Part shown: one piece after another, positions 22,052-34,113 of the stretch
Numbering within the stretch: the stretch's first letter is position 1
Layout of the letters: each line of letters starts with the position of its first letter
Assembly: GCA_963920705.1 (NCBI GenBank)
Contig: OY987226.1
Coordinates: 19,625,600-19,689,599, forward strand
Reading direction: 5' to 3'
DNA: 64,000 nucleotides
From: Odiellus spinosus
Lineage: Eukaryota > Arthropoda > Arachnida > Opiliones > Phalangiidae
The notes under the pieces: model-generated
Seen by the model: only the letters and a program-made list of their open reading frames with translations
What the model was told of the DNA's origin: nothing
Databases searched by the model: none
Position numbers and translations under genes: made by a program

Positions 22052-22230
22052 GCTGCGTTTGTACTAGGCCTTGGAATCGAATGAAATCGTTCCAAAACAT
22101 TTCGCTAGAGTCGTCTTTTCTCGAATCGATTTGATTCGATTTCTCGAAACTGCTTCGGGAACCAGTTTCATACCGATTCGGTTTTACCCTTTCAAATCGA
22201 TTAAGAAATGCTATAGTGTCCGTAACTTTT
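22052..22230 (+). mobile_element. Family E MITE, copy E5 (internally deleted)
   Basis: GCTGCGTTTGTACTAGGCC left end, E interior to CCGATTCGGTTT, then jumps to the right end (CTTTCAAATCGATTAAG ... GTGTCCGTAAC). Confidence 0.78.
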
Positions 22231-22299
22231 GAGTTTAAAGATTAGGTATCCAACCGTCAAAAACTTCTCTTGCGTGTAAAGAAACGCGTGCCAGTCGAA

Positions 22300-22442
22300 C
22301 CACAACTTCCGTTCCGAAAGAAATCTACAGTTAAGAGGCATACAAATCGGGATTTTCCAAACTTAGCCCATAAAACAAGGGTGAACAAGATGAGGGAATA
22401 ATAACTTCAAAGGAGGGTTTCATAATCGGCTTCTGTTTGAGG
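22300..22442 (+). mobile_element. Family V fragment V2
   Basis: Shares GGCATACAAATCGGGATTTT, GGTGAACAAGA and the end AACTTCAAAGGAGGGTTTCAT-CGGCTTCTG with V1 and V3. Left arm missing. Confidence 0.6.
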
Positions 22443-24442
22443 TAGCATATAAGAATTATATTTCGTGAAATTAAGTTTGACCGAGAGGTTTCTAATTTTT
22501 TTTCTTACAAAGAACTAGAGCCGGTTGACGAATATATAGAGGTATTAAAACGCAGCTCGGCTGAATTCTTTAATACATAAACCTTAACAAAGGATGGTAA
22601 CTCGCCGGAAAAATACTAGCGTTCCTCAAATCCAATATAAAAGTAATCCAACAAATACTGTCTTTGATAGGGAGGGCAGCCGTCCTCCTATACATCGTGA
22701 AAGGAAACGACTATCTGTACGGAACCTTTCAAAAAAAGCATCTCGGAAACGCCAAGAAGACGAATCTCACCCGCGCAATAAGGTTTCCACCCGAAAAAAG
22801 GTTATTGTTAAGGACGAGAAAAGAATCGCGACAAGGTCCTCTCCAAATAAAAAAAAAAAAAAAAAAAAAAAAAATCACCCGAAGATTGTCCTAAGGACTA
22901 ACCTATTAACTATGGTTAAATTTGCGCGATAATAAAAACTCAACCCCGTTGAAAACACCGAATTAAATACCACGACAAACGCCAGTTCGAAATTACTCCG
23001 AGATTACGGCGTAAACGAAGCAAGAATTACGTCTATTTCTATCGGAAAAGGAAGATTAGACAACTTCCACGCAGTCTAACTCAACACTCGTTGAAATGTC
23101 GAACCGATTCCGATTACAGAGATTCGCAACCTCGTTTAACCTAAATGTAAAGGTGGAAAAATAGTTTCTTCGTGGAAATTTTACCTCTAAACGAGGTTGC
23201 GTACCTATATATATATATTCCCATCAAGGTCCTTTGACAGTAAACTTAAAGAAATAGGAGATAGTATACGGCTTTGGCCATAACGTCAAGAAGTACGGGG
23301 TTAGCTGGAGGGGAAGCTCGGTTTCAATAAATGAAAACGTTTTTGTAACGCGGGACTGACTTTCCATCGACGACTAAAAAAGGATCTTCTAAGGAGAGAG
23401 AGCGAGAGAACATCTTTTGCTGGGAATTTCTTATTATACGATGCGGTTCCTTTTATCCGCTCCGTCTAATATCCGTGGTATCAAAGCCAATGTAGAATCA
23501 TAGGGGGACAGTGGTAAATCACGGTGAACTAGCCTTTTTTTACGAGAACTGGTACTCGGCGAAATATCGGATTCCACAATATCTCCATATTCGTTATCCG
23601 AACGCGGACAGAGTTTCGAGTCGGGATCAATCGCGAGATTCAACCAATCCTAACCTAACGTAGCGAAATTTTACAAAATCCGTGGCTTCAAACGGGTTGA
23701 AAACTAGCGTTGATTGGCCGCGGAGTAACCGTATAGACGAGAGTAGAAGTCCTTTTCTTTTTTAGCTCTCAGAGTGATTCTACTCGACGAAAAGTTTCTG
23801 GTCGCGCTCGTTACAGCCTTGCGCTGCGGTTCGAGCGTATTACTTTCTACACCCGAGCCTTTATCAAACACGAGATGGTACCACTAGCGAGCAGGGGTGG
23901 CGGGAGTGGTTAACTTCGGTATAAGGGCTTTCAGGTTGGGAGCGTAGAAACGAAAAAGAACGTCGAAAGGGTCTGGCTCAGAGCATAACCAGAGTCAGTT
24001 TTTAAGAAAAGGAATCCGAAATGGAAAAAGACCCATTCTTAGCCGAGCGTGATCCAATTTATTTCCAGCCCAACTAGACAGAGGAGAGACAAGAACGAGA
24101 AGTCTGGGATGGGGCGAATAGATTTTAATTCCACGCGTTTTCACCGATTCAAGACTCGATTCTATTGGAAAACGGTTAGCCCGTCACTTTCGAAAGAGGA
24201 ATTTACTTTTTATTAGTTAGAGAACTTAAATTTCCTCTTCTAACAGAGGATACTTTTTGGATATGCGAATAAACGCTTCAAAGTGCGCAAACACGCACAA
24301 TTTCCCTAAGTTTCTCACGATAATTTTATTTTGAAGAGTATAATTTTGATCTTAATACTGAAATATAAACTATAAGGAAAATATTGTGGGTATAATTAAT
24401 TTTTACGTCTTTAGTTAAATTGAAACCACTATGTTTACAAAA
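22443..24442. other. Gene-free stretch, some GC-rich sequence
   Basis: A-tract at about 22849-22874. A small hairpin at 23126-23200 (CGCAACCTCGTTTA against TAAACGAGGTTGCG). A 70-codon minus-strand open frame at 23434-23643 reads protein-like but has a weak acceptor and no match I know. Confidence 0.4.
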
Positions 24443-24680
24443 GCTGCGTTCATGCTAGGCTTTGGAGTCGATTCAACAAGATTCAAAACGTTTCGTTACA
24501 GTCGTGTGAAAGGAAAACCGTTTTTTTTTTTATTATTAAATTGAATTTCTTGAAACTGCTTCGGGAACCAATTTCAAACTGATTTGGCTTCAAATGCAAC
24601 CTACAGATGAAACTATAATAAATATGGCTATGAAAATGTAACGTGAACGAATGGCGCTTATAAACTCATAGGCATGGCCA
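24443..24680 (+). mobile_element. Family E MITE, degenerate copy E8
   Basis: GCTGCGTTCATGCTAGGC, then a diverged E interior (GGGAACCAATTTCAAACTGATTTGG). Right end not recognisable. Confidence 0.6.
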
Positions 24681-24954
24681 CTGTTTCAAGCAAAACGTTC
24701 ACCTTCTTCAAAATTTAAAATAAGGGTTATTAATGAAAATATTTAATAAAAACACGCCAACAACTATAGCGGTGGCGTAAAAATCTAACTTTTGCAAGAG
24801 TGGATTCTACTCTAGAATGAGTTCTGCATAATTTACAGTTTCGATAAGCCGAATTAATTTATACGTAATTTTTTAATTATTTTAATTCATATTAATTTCT
24901 TTAACTATAACTTTCTAATTTTTTAGTCTGTCACTTTCATGTTTCTTTCACCCC

Positions 24955-25345
24955 TAATTTTTAATTCCTGTCCCTTCACGATTTTGAATTTTTAATTTCC
25001 GTCCCTTCACGGTTTTGAATTTTTATTCCTGTCCCTTCACGATTTTGAATTTTTAATTTCCGTCCGTTCACGGTTTTGAATTTTTAATTTCTGTCCGTTC
25101 ACGGTTTTGAATTTTTAATTTCCGTCCCTTCACGATTTTGAATTTTTAATTTCTGTCCCTTCAAGGTTTTGAATTTTAAATTTCCGTCCCTTCACGGGTT
25201 TGAATTTTAAATTTCCGTCCGTTCATGGTTTTGAATTTTTAATTTCCGTCCCTTCACGAGTTTGAATTTTTAATTTCTGTCCCTTCATGGGTTTGAATTT
25301 TCAATTTCTGTCCCTTCACGAGTTCGAATTTTTAATTTTAATTTC
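24955..25345 (+). repeat. 31-bp tandem array H, about 12 units
   Basis: Unit TTTTTAATTTCCGTCCC followed by TTCACGGTTTTGAA. Variation is concentrated at CC/CT before GTCC, GTCCC/GTCCG, and the base pair after TTCA. Boundaries lie in A/T-rich sequence with degenerate half-units. Confidence 0.9.
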
Positions 25346-26908
25346 TTGCATATAAAAGCACTTTTTTGAAGCAAAACAATGTTTCTGTGTATATATATTT
25401 TCTAAGCCTTGGAAAAAATGTTATCAGGTTAGCTTTAAGAGAAATTATCCGTACGGAGTAAAACTAAACTTAATCAGACGAGGAGAAAAAGTGACGGTAT
25501 GGAGTCAAAAGATATTCGCTCGATATCGCGAGCGAGTTTAGCCAGAGGAAAGAGACTTTGTAATAAAATTAGCGTCTCGCCGGAATAATCTTTTCTAATT
25601 ACAAGAGAAGTTATAGACTCTACGGTAAAAGCGAAGCCCACCACATCCCTACACAGCCACGCGTCAAAAACATTTCTCGCGTAAATAGAGAGAGGGGACA
25701 ACAATGTCATTGTATAATATTATTATACAATGTACGGGTGCAATAGGATGGAGCTATAGTGTCGTCGAGTTACGAAACATCGCTGTTCTATTATTATATA
25801 TATATTACATAATGAAGAATGAACTATCTTTGACAACGAGGGACAAAAGTAGAAACAAATATCAAACTAGAAATCAATTGAAATTAGCAGTTGTTGAAAT
25901 TAACGTTAAAAAAAACTACCTTCGATCTACTGACTTTTCCCCGTATAGAAGAGATAGCATGAACGTATCTTTTAAGTTTTAACCGAGCTTAAAAGAAACA
26001 AAATTAACATACATAGGTACGAATTTTTTCATTCTCAGTGCAATTTAATCAACGTTATAAAATATAAGTATTTATAGGATAAATTTACGAATTATATGTT
26101 TTTATAGGACCACCTGGGAATTATAGGGTATTTATAGGTAATATAGGTACTCTGGGAGCCCTGCGAAAACCACGTTGGCGAATATTTAATAAGTAACACT
26201 TTGGCAAATAACATATTAAAACCCATTTTGGCGAAATTGCAATATTTAATTTGATTTCCTCCTGTATGCCGTACATATGACTGCGTTATCCTTTTGAGTG
26301 ATTAACTAACCTAACATTACTTTACCTAAATATTAGAAAAGGGGCAGACTAGCACAGGGGATTAACTAGTTAGAGGAACGGGCTAGTTCAAGTCGAAGTG
26401 ATTAACTAACGTCGATTATTATCAATATTGAAGGTACTGACGAAAACAAACGTTAAATTAAAGTGATATAAAGAAATTCGCCAACGTGAGTTATCTTAAA
26501 AAATAAATTCGCCAAAGTTGTTTTCGCCAATCTGACCCGCCCGTGCTAAAATCTATCACACAGAGCGCTGTTACAAATTCTACTTAAGGTCAACCTAAGA
26601 TAAATCGATGTTCCGTTACGTCGACGTTTGTTTAAGTATAAAACAGTTATTTTTTTTGTTTAAAATTAGGGTTTTTTACTCTATTTACTCACGAGTGATC
26701 GAGAGCACACGCGTACTCTTCTCGGATCTTGATTGTCTCCTTAAGGAGATGTTTAATTGGGTATGGGTATATTGAATCATGTAACAGCTATTCCCATCAA
26801 ACTAAGAAACAAGTACATAGTTGCATAGATGTTTAAACTTTAACTTAACATTAAACATATAAACTTATGTTTATATTAAACTATAACAAGGCTCGCGGGT
26901 TCAGTACT
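25346..26908. other. Gene-free stretch
   Basis: Several short open frames, no family recognised. Near 26085-26160 there is a small TTTATAGG repetition. Confidence 0.45.
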
Positions 26909-26911
26909 TAA

Positions 26912-27118
26912 ATATATAGATAACCGAGTTGAATATATATACTTTTTTCAGACGAGGCATAATTAAGCGAGGTTTAATCAGATTTAACAGAGTAAATTAC
27001 TGAACTGAGAAAGCTATGTAAACCTCGGTTAAATCTAATTAAACCGGCTAATTACGCCTCGTCTGAAGCGGGTTTTACGTTACTTAAATTTCAATACCGA
27101 TACGTAAACATCGTATAA
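26912..27118 (+). repeat. Tandem-duplicated locus unit, copy 1, invaded by U
   Basis: TAGATAACCGAGTTGAAT, then element U, then CGTTAC ... AATACCGATA-GTAAACATCGTATA. The same words without U occur at 27725-27794. E7 (with F3) lies between the two units. Confidence 0.65.
26949..27065. mobile_element. Element U, 117-bp inverted-repeat MITE
   Basis: Ends CAGACGAGGCATAATTA and TAATTACGCCTCGTCTG pair almost perfectly; the complementarity continues into CGAGGTTTAAT / ATTAAACCGG. Flanks do not show a TSD. Confidence 0.75.
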
Positions 27119-27718
27119 GCCGCGTTCATTAGGCCTTTGAATCGATTTAAATAGTTTCAAAACGATTCGCTGGAGTCGCGTGAACGGGAAACCGTCCTTT
27201 CTCGAATCGATTTGATTCGATTTCTCGAAGCTGTTTCGGGAACCAGTTTCATACCGATTCGGTTTCAAAAACCGATAGATGAAGCTATAATAAATCGATT
27301 TACAAAGATAATGTGTGAAACGATTCCTGGCGATTCGAATATCGGTTTGATTTTACCGTTTCAAATCGAGTGTAAATGCTAGCAAGAATCCATTCAGGTT
27401 CCATAAGAATATGGGAGCATAGCTTTAGCCTCTGGTACCATCCTCCCAAACTTTGTAACAAAAGTTCGTCTGCAATTTTCGCATCATTTGTACGCTTAGA
27501 TCTTTTTTCGGTCGGCTCCATTTTTATTACCCAAAATATTATGTCAAGGTCGTTAGTGGCGCAGGTTAATAATATAATGTCAGGAGCGATTTACTTGAAA
27601 AATCGATTCGAAGCGTACGAACTTTTGCTACAAAGTTTGGGAGGATGGTTATTGAATCGCGGCCCTCCCATATTCTTATGGAACATGAATGGATTCTTGA
27701 TGCTAGTGTGACCGTAGC
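27119..27718 (+). mobile_element. Family E MITE, copy E7, containing F3
   Basis: GCCGCGTTCATTAGGCC to GTGTGACCGTAGC. Interrupted by F3 with 7 bases of E (ATGCTAG) duplicated on each side. Confidence 0.85.
27383..27699 (-). mobile_element. Family F MITE, copy F3, 7-bp TSD ATGCTAG
   Basis: 317 bp, reverse relative to F1. TSD ATGCTAG at 27376-27382 and 27700-27706 is part of the host E element, so the pre-insertion sequence is known and the 7-bp length is unambiguous. Confidence 0.93.
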
Positions 27719-27724
27719 TTAGAA

Positions 27725-27794
27725 TATAGATAACCGAGTTGAATGCCCCTAACGTTACACAGATTTAAATACCGATAAATAAACATCGTATACT
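27725..27794 (+). repeat. Tandem-duplicated locus unit, copy 2
   Basis: ATAGATAACCGAGTTGAATG ... AACGTTAC ... TTAAATACCGATA-TAAACATCGTATA, matching 26912-27118 minus the U insertion. Confidence 0.65.
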
Positions 27795-27795
27795 G

Positions 27796-28783
27796 TATTA
27801 GATAATCGCCAATTGCGAAAATCCTATAGAGAAAGGAGATCCAAAAATAATTTTAAATAAATATAAAGACGATCCAAGCTCTTCGCGAGTTCGAAAACGA
27901 AATCTTTCAAATCGTTTTCAAAATATTTTCTTTCGGTTAGAATGGGATAGGAAAGTGAATATATAGGTAGAGAAATGCGCAGCGGACCGGCCATACCGAG
28001 AATAAGGAGATTTGGCGGTGGCTGCCCGAGAGCCAGAGCTCTTTTCTTCTCTTATCGTATATTTTAAACACTTTTCAAATCGAACGAAAGACCAACTTCG
28101 GAATAGAAGTTCGGAAAGCCTCCGTTTCTATCGCGCGGGGCTATTGATGGAGATTTTCAAAAAATAATCCTCGTGGTATGAATTTTAAAAGCCCCTCAAG
28201 AATATAAATATATAGTCGCGTAAGTAGCTCTCTTTTCACAGATCGAACCGTGGGCGTGTAAAGAACGAACCCGAAGGGGCGCCCCGCTCGCTAAAAATAG
28301 ATATACATATAGAGAAACCTTGTTGAAAATTCAATCGCGTTTCAACTACGCCACTAAAGGCGTATACGAGAAAGTAAAATTTGAGTATCTGCCAAACTCT
28401 TTCAACAAAGAATAGGAATATATTGAACACCGTTATCTCACCCTCTAATATAACATATCCAGCTCTATTCGGTTCAGTTCCACGTTTACGAACGCGGTAA
28501 TCGGTTCGAGTTTTCAACGCCAATGAAGCGCGCGATGCTTCCCGTCCGTTTCTCGAATTAAATTGAATAAAAGCTAAGCGGATGGATTTGATACGCGTTG
28601 TAAACTAAATACGATTGGTTGGCCATGTATACCCTAGTTCGAATCCCGTTTCAATTTCTGGCCTTGCTCTTAAAGGGCTAGGGAGTCGGGACAGTATCTA
28701 TAGCTAATATTGTGTAAGATGTCTTTAAAAGCCCCCCCCCCCCAAAACACGTTCGTTCTTAAGTCTTAAATAAAAGATAAAAT
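27796..28783. other. Gene-free stretch
   Basis: Short open frames only; a C run near 28733-28743. A tRNA-like phrase near 28575-28650 was examined and rejected. Confidence 0.45.
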
Positions 28784-28790
28784 ATTTCAC

Positions 28791-29150
28791 CACAAGTTTA
28801 TCATTTTATTCGATAAATTCCATAAAAGTAAAAATAGCCCCGTAACTTAATACTATGAGCAAAGGTCCAGTTTTACGTAATAGCCCATCACTTAAAACTA
28901 GCCAAAAACCTCATCACTCCTGTATGGCTTGAGTTATTTGAACTCTTCCTCGATATTTTGAGTCGGGAGAGAGGGGCGAAATTTAGGCGGGCCGCGCTTG
29001 GCTATATTTTCTACCCACCCAACACTGGAATTTCTACAAAGAGTCGCTCTTAAGATTACAATATTCTCGAATCAGAATCTGCCGGTACATTTACCTGGGC
29101 CTCTAACTATGAGGCGTTCTTAACTTTTATGGAAGCAATTTATTGACTTG
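28791..29150 (-). mobile_element. Family O MITE, copy O2, 7-bp TSD ATTTCAC
   Basis: CACAAGTTTATCATTTTATTC left end; right end ACTTTTATGGAAGCAATTTA-TTGACTTG. TSD ATTTCAC at 28784-28790 and 29151-29157. The interior (AGCGCGGCC-type block, TATTTTGAG, CAGAATCTGCCGG) matches O1. Confidence 0.85.
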
Positions 29151-29157
29151 ATTTCAC

Positions 29158-29983
29158 CATGGTTAATATTAATATTAAAGTGAATTAGACTTCATCTTTC
29201 TTTTATCTCTTCTATGTGCAGGAAAAGGTAAATAGATCATTATAAATCTGTTCCGAGCGAGATAACTACCACACCACAATATTATAGGTTTAAAAAAGGG
29301 AATTCGAGTAAATATAAACCTTTTTTCTTTAGTCTATAACCCTTTAGCGAGTTACGTCTCTAGCCAACTATCTTATACATCGAGTCTTCGAAACGGGAGC
29401 TTAGTTATTTCGAAGGCCCTGGCGAAATTTCAACAATATTTCGAATATATAGAACCGGTATTCCGACGAAATTGTCAGCTGGGAGCGTATGGCTATATCG
29501 ATACCAGTTATCTCTCGACAATCCGTTTCCTTCGGAGTAAAGTTAAAGTCCCGTATAGCTTGGTTCGCGCTGACAAATCCCGGAGTACGTGATGGAATAA
29601 ACAACGTATAAGACTCAGTATTTTAGGGAGAGGGGATTTTGAATGGAGCGTGCCTGGGGTTTTCTATCGAATGGAACGCGGTGTTTAGGCTTCTATTGAT
29701 GGAAAATATTCGGTAGGAGCTCGGGCGAGCGCGCTAGAATGAGCAATGAACCGCTGTATAGAGAGTAGAATAGGCGTATATTTTAGGACGAGATAGGACA
29801 TTACAGGCCACTGACCGGTCCGTGCCAGCCAAAATTATATGTACAGTCCGCTCAACAGTTTAGAACAATAAAAAGATTATAATTATTATGATCCTTTACT
29901 CCTTTTTCCTAATTTATTTACGCAAAAACTTGTTTTTTCGTAACTAACGTGATCAAGACAAGATGGTTATTCATAAAGTAGGA
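29158..29983. other. Gene-free stretch
   Basis: A G-type end block lies at 29925-29970 (TTACGCAAAAACTTGTTTT, GTAACTAACGTGATC, ACAAGATGG). Nothing else recognised. Confidence 0.45.
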
Positions 29984-30332
29984 GCAGAAGCCGATGAAAC
30001 CCTCCTTTGAAGTCTATTACTCCCGGGTCTTGTCTACCCCTCTCTGTATGGGTTAGTTTCAAAAAGCGCGATTCGTACGCCTCCTAACGGTAGATATTTT
30101 CGGAGCGGGAGTTCGTCGAGCGAATATCTCTAGCAGCCTTGGGGTTCGTCAAAAAAACGTCGTCGTATGTGGAGAGAGAGGATTTCCAATTTTCCGTAGA
30201 CAGGGGGTATGAAGTAGGACCCCTCCGATCACGTAAAATTGGGAATTTTACCCATACAGAGAGGAGCGCTATATCGAACATTAGAGTAGTAGACTTCAAA
30301 GGAGGGTTTCATCTACTTCTGGTAGGAGTAAT
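29984..30332. mobile_element. Family V element, copy V3
   Basis: Left CAGAAGCCGATGAAACCCTC-CTTTGAAGTCTATTAC and right GTAGTAGACTTCAAAGG-AGGGTTTCATCTACTTCTG are inverted. Inner pair ACCCCTCTCTGTATGG against CCATACAGAGAGG. G-type words on both sides (30333-30357 reads AATGAGAGAGCCAGACG) suggest it entered a G remnant. The 102-codon open frame here is a by-product. Confidence 0.75.
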
Positions 30333-30335
30333 AAT

Positions 30336-31997
30336 GAGAGAGCCAGACGTAAAATCACCTGCTCCTTTAATCCAACTATTCTCACCTCGCCTACTAATAA
30401 CTCGCCCCATTTTCCACTTCCATTTTCCTACCTCTGTTTCTTTCTGATTTATGTTTCCCTAGGACAGCCAAAGACAGGAAAGGAATATAACTGGCTGGAT
30501 AGGCATTTCATTTCTTTTACGTATATACCCCAGAAGTTCCACCCTCTTCCTTCCAGCCCACTGCCGACTCGAAGAGTCAAAGATGAAATTCCGACTAAGT
30601 AAAAAGGTGAAAAGTCGGGTGGTTGTTGGAGCGAGCTTAACTCGGGAAAAAGCCAGACCAGAAATAAAGTTTCAAGTATAGAAGAAAGGAATGGTTGAGC
30701 CAAAAGGGATGGAGCGGGATAGAGAGGGGGACAACGCGATTCTTCGTTTACTTTTGGAACTTTTGTCGAAAGAAGTCCGAGAGATCGAGAAAAAGAACAG
30801 ATACGTCTTTTCTTTTTGCAATTGAAATCGAGAACAATCGGGTTATAAGAGCCTAAGAGGTTTCGTCGCGGCGAGCGCTCGAGGGAAATGGCAACTAGTC
30901 GGAGGTCCCTATGTAGTCGTGGCCTGTGTAGTCTAGAGCTTCGATCCAACTGAAACTTCCAACCAAAACCAATTGGTCAACTCTATATATGCCCACCGCG
31001 ATTTCTTCTCCGTGTCTGTTCTTGAGATTTCGGCCTCTTCTCTTTCTCTTTTTATCTATTTCCTCTTTTTAAACGCGAGGGTGGCGGTCTCTAGTGTATT
31101 TTTTACTCTTCGGAGCGCTGTGTCTATATATATAGAGAAACAAAGAGCGAGCTATAGAGGGTCTATTTAGTTTCCCATCCGGAATTTGTTCGGATGACAC
31201 CCTCGAAATAAGACCTTGAAGGAAAGCGATGGCTGCCCGGGGGAGGGAGGGAGGTCATGGGGTCGCGGCTCGCTTCAACGACCTGATCCGGTTGAACCGA
31301 ACGGCTATTTGACGTTTTTTGATGACGCTGACCCTCTTCTATAAACGCTCTCGAAGAGTCTATACCGAGGTATAATACCAGTATAAACCGGTTGGAAATC
31401 GGAAATAGTCGAAAACCGTGCTTCAAGAGCCTACACCTTCGACAGTGTCACAATTATAAGTGCCGTTATTTTAAAGCTATACCTTGACGTAGTCTACCCG
31501 AGTATACCATATATTTCAACATTAGAAATTTATTTAAAAACCAAAAACGTATCTAGTAATTGTGAACAAAAATTCGAATTTGTTTTTTGGCATTGTGATT
31601 CAAAAAATTAATTCAAAATCTGTTCCATTTTTATCTCCAAGTTTCCCTTTAACTATTTATTTTTAAGGACTTCATTATCACTTTAATAATGCCCAAAATA
31701 ATAAAGTTTCCGCATTTATTAACTATTCCTCTTCGAAAACGCAATGCCTCTCAACGAAAAAAAATCGAATAAAAGTGACAAGAGACTAAAATAAAAAAAA
31801 TGAAAACTGAATATTTATGCAAAAATGTTCTTAAGCTCGAATATTGTCGGGAAACAGTTGGAGGAGTCAGCGCGTACGGATCTCAATACCCAAACATCTT
31901 TAGCGATTTAATTCTATAGAGATGGATGATAACGTCGTTTCTAACTCGTTAAGCTCTCAAACTGATTCAAACAAAACCCGAAACTAAGAAAAAAAAA

Positions 31998-32029
<32 letters not shown>

Positions 32030-32100
32030 AAAACCCAAAGAGGTTGACATTTGGATTTTTTTTATTATTATTTTTATTTCTTCGTATTCTATTATTGTTA

Positions 32101-32138
<38 letters not shown>

Positions 32139-32586
32139 AGAAAATGTAATTGCCCGATAACGACTGATTTTCTATCGATTCGGTCAAATTGATCTTGCGC
32201 AGAGGTCACGAATTTAATCTTTACGAGGCAATTTTTACATTCGCGTGACGTAGATTTTACTTTCATTTCAATGTGCTCCCATAAAATAATCGGCTTTTCC
32301 CGTGAGGAAAATCTTTTAATTTCGTCCAAACAGAATTCGACGAAATAGACCAAAATTTAAAACTTTTGCTGAATTTGTTTAATTTCGTCGAATTCTGTTA
32401 GAATTTCATTATTTTACTCCAATAAGGTTTTCCATATACCGATCTAAAGGCACGCTCTGAGATCAATCTGAGAGCTTTCTGAAACTTTTGCTTGTTAAAT
32501 TTTGAAGATCACGACCCCGCTCTCGTACGGTTTTGAATGTTCTATTTAAACCGCGATCGGCTCGAGATCAGCTCGATGTAGCTCAT
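30336..32586. other. Gene-free stretch with long A and T tracts
   Basis: Minus-strand open frame of 166 codons at 30449-30949 with no recognisable domain. Long A tracts at 31989-32033 are followed by a T tract at 32108-32137, which could pair. A local hairpin (CAGAATTCGACGAAAT / ATTTCGTCGAATTCTG) lies at 32331-32396. Confidence 0.45.
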
Positions 32587-32629
32587 CGAGCGCGAAATCG
32601 GATAATGAATAACTTAGGATTATCCATAG
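32587..32629 (+). mobile_element. Family A left-end fragment A5
   Basis: GAGCGCGAAATCGGATAATG-AATAACTTAGG, then cut by B5. Only the first about 40 bp of family A are present. Confidence 0.6.
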
Positions 32630-32790
32630 TAGAGATCGGGGTTTGGACAAAATAATCCACAACTATCAGTTGATCAGTTAATCATGAAAAAATAATCGGA
32701 AAATTATTCGCGATTACATTGGATTTATCATAGACTTTCCTCGAAAAAATTTTAAGTTATGAATAAAGATAAAATAATCTGAAATCTCTA
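32630..32790 (+). mobile_element. Family B hAT-like MITE, copy B5, TSD ATCCATAG
   Basis: TAGAGATCGGGGTTTGG at left; right end shortened to GAAATCTCTA. Perfect 8-bp TSD ATCCATAG (32622-32629, 32791-32798). Confidence 0.88.
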
Positions 32791-32811
32791 ATCCATAGAT
32801 ATCGCAAAGAC

Positions 32812-32866
32812 ATTTGGTATATTTTGGGGCTCATTTATAGAAACCTAGAAATTTCTCAGTTTTTGG
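32812..32866 (+). repeat. Host-repeat segment left of A6
   Basis: ATTTGGTATATTTTGGGGC ... AAATTTCTCAGTTTTTGG, matching 11341-11429 with a deletion. Confidence 0.6.
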
Positions 32867-33393
32867 TAAAGCTCGAAATCGGATAATGAATGATATCCAT
32901 TGATAACTTGGCTTTTTTTTCAGATATTTTAATCTCGAATAAATTGTTTGTAAATATAAAACTACAAAGTATATAAACAGACGCGTATCAAGTGGATACG
33001 AATTATCACCTAAGATAAAATTCTAAGCTTGATTAATAAAAAAAATTACGCGTTTATTCAAACGGATAACGCGAAGATAAAAATATGATGTTTCTCTAAA
33101 TCCGTGTAGAATGAAATATAATTATTATATTTTAATATAAATTGAAAAGAACCGACTAAATTACTACATTCTAGCTTTCAGAATCTCAATTTGGGTTGAA
33201 ATCGGGGAAAAACTCGAGTTTCAAATTGTTCTTATCGGCGAATGAATAACTCGTATAACGTATCAATTTCCTATAACAAAATAAGTAGGAATAAAAAGTT
33301 GCCTTACATTCAGATACATTAACTCGAATAAGAAATGAACGGATAATATCTGACTACCATATACGATGGTCTTATTCAATTAACAAAAGTTAG
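32867..33393 (+). mobile_element. Family A hAT-like MITE, copy A6, right end missing
   Basis: TAAAGCTCGAAATCGG left end, full interior to CAATTAACAAAAGTTA, without the terminal CCGAGCTCTA. Confidence 0.78.
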
Positions 33394-34109
33394 TCAGACT
33401 TTTTTTACAGAGACTACTCCGATCGCTCAATATTTTTGAAAAGTCAAATTTGGATGAAAAATGGCAAATTGCTTATTTTTTCTCGGAGTCTTTCTACGAT
33501 AGATTCTAATGAAGATATTTTGGAAATTATCTATGCCTTTAATTATTCTGCAGTAAGTTAGGGGCTAAAAAATTGAGGATTCCATCTTGATTGAAAAGTT
33601 TTCCCATAGATCCAAGGCTTAGGAAATAACCTCTCCCGCCATTTTCTCGCTCAGCTGAGTCAGCTCAAAAGGTGTAATATAAGGCGGCTCGGGTAATAAC
33701 AAGTGATTTATTTGATTTTGCTCTGCCCCCGATAGAGCTCGGCGTTTGGACAAGAAAATATCCGTTTGTTTTATCTTTATCCATAATTTGAAATTATCCA
33801 CGTTTTGACGAATGACGCATTAAATATTATAATAAAATAAATTGAGGTGCTGGACAACTTGTTGAAATGTTTGTCGTCACAAAATCACGCGGCGTACATG
33901 AGATTATTTCAACTAAAACGCCCACTTTAGCTTTTTTAATCCTTGCGAGTGTTGATAAGATGAGAATTTAGCTCGCGAAACTAAAAATGCGCCATGAGCT
34001 AGGCTAGGAATTTCACGAGCATGACGTCGAGAGCAACATTTTCTAGCTAACAAGTAAGACCTTCCCTTTTATAAATCGAGTATTGTTTTGGCGTTTATGA
34101 ATTTGGCTC
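33394..34109. other. Gene-free stretch with B remnant
   Basis: Contains the B11 fragment at 33733-33804; the remainder shows nothing recognisable. Confidence 0.45.
33733..33804 (-). mobile_element. Family B fragment B11
   Basis: TAGAGCTCGGCGTTTGGAC followed by AAGAAAATATCCGTTTG and ATCCATAATTTGAAATTATCC: the right arm only, in reverse orientation. Confidence 0.7.
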
Positions 34110-34113
34110 TTAA

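Noticed and set aside
23434..23655. Minus-strand ORF (about 72 codons) with protein-like, Ser/Pro- and acid-rich composition, preceded by GGTTAG
   Set aside because: The acceptor lacks a pyrimidine tract and no second exon or homology is recognised.
28575..28655. tRNA-like phrase: an A-box-like GCTAAGCGGATGG and a B-box-like AGTTCGAATCC
   Set aside because: The T arm does not pair around TTCGAAT, no anticodon stem forms, and acceptor ends do not match. At best a very decayed tRNA-derived SINE.
30449..30949. 166-codon minus-strand ORF, longest in the window
   Set aside because: No recognisable domain, no splice or promoter support, and one frame of this length is not surprising in 64 kb of mixed GC.
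31967..32353. 128-codon minus-strand ORF with Lys and Phe runs
   Set aside because: Created by the A and T homopolymer tracts.
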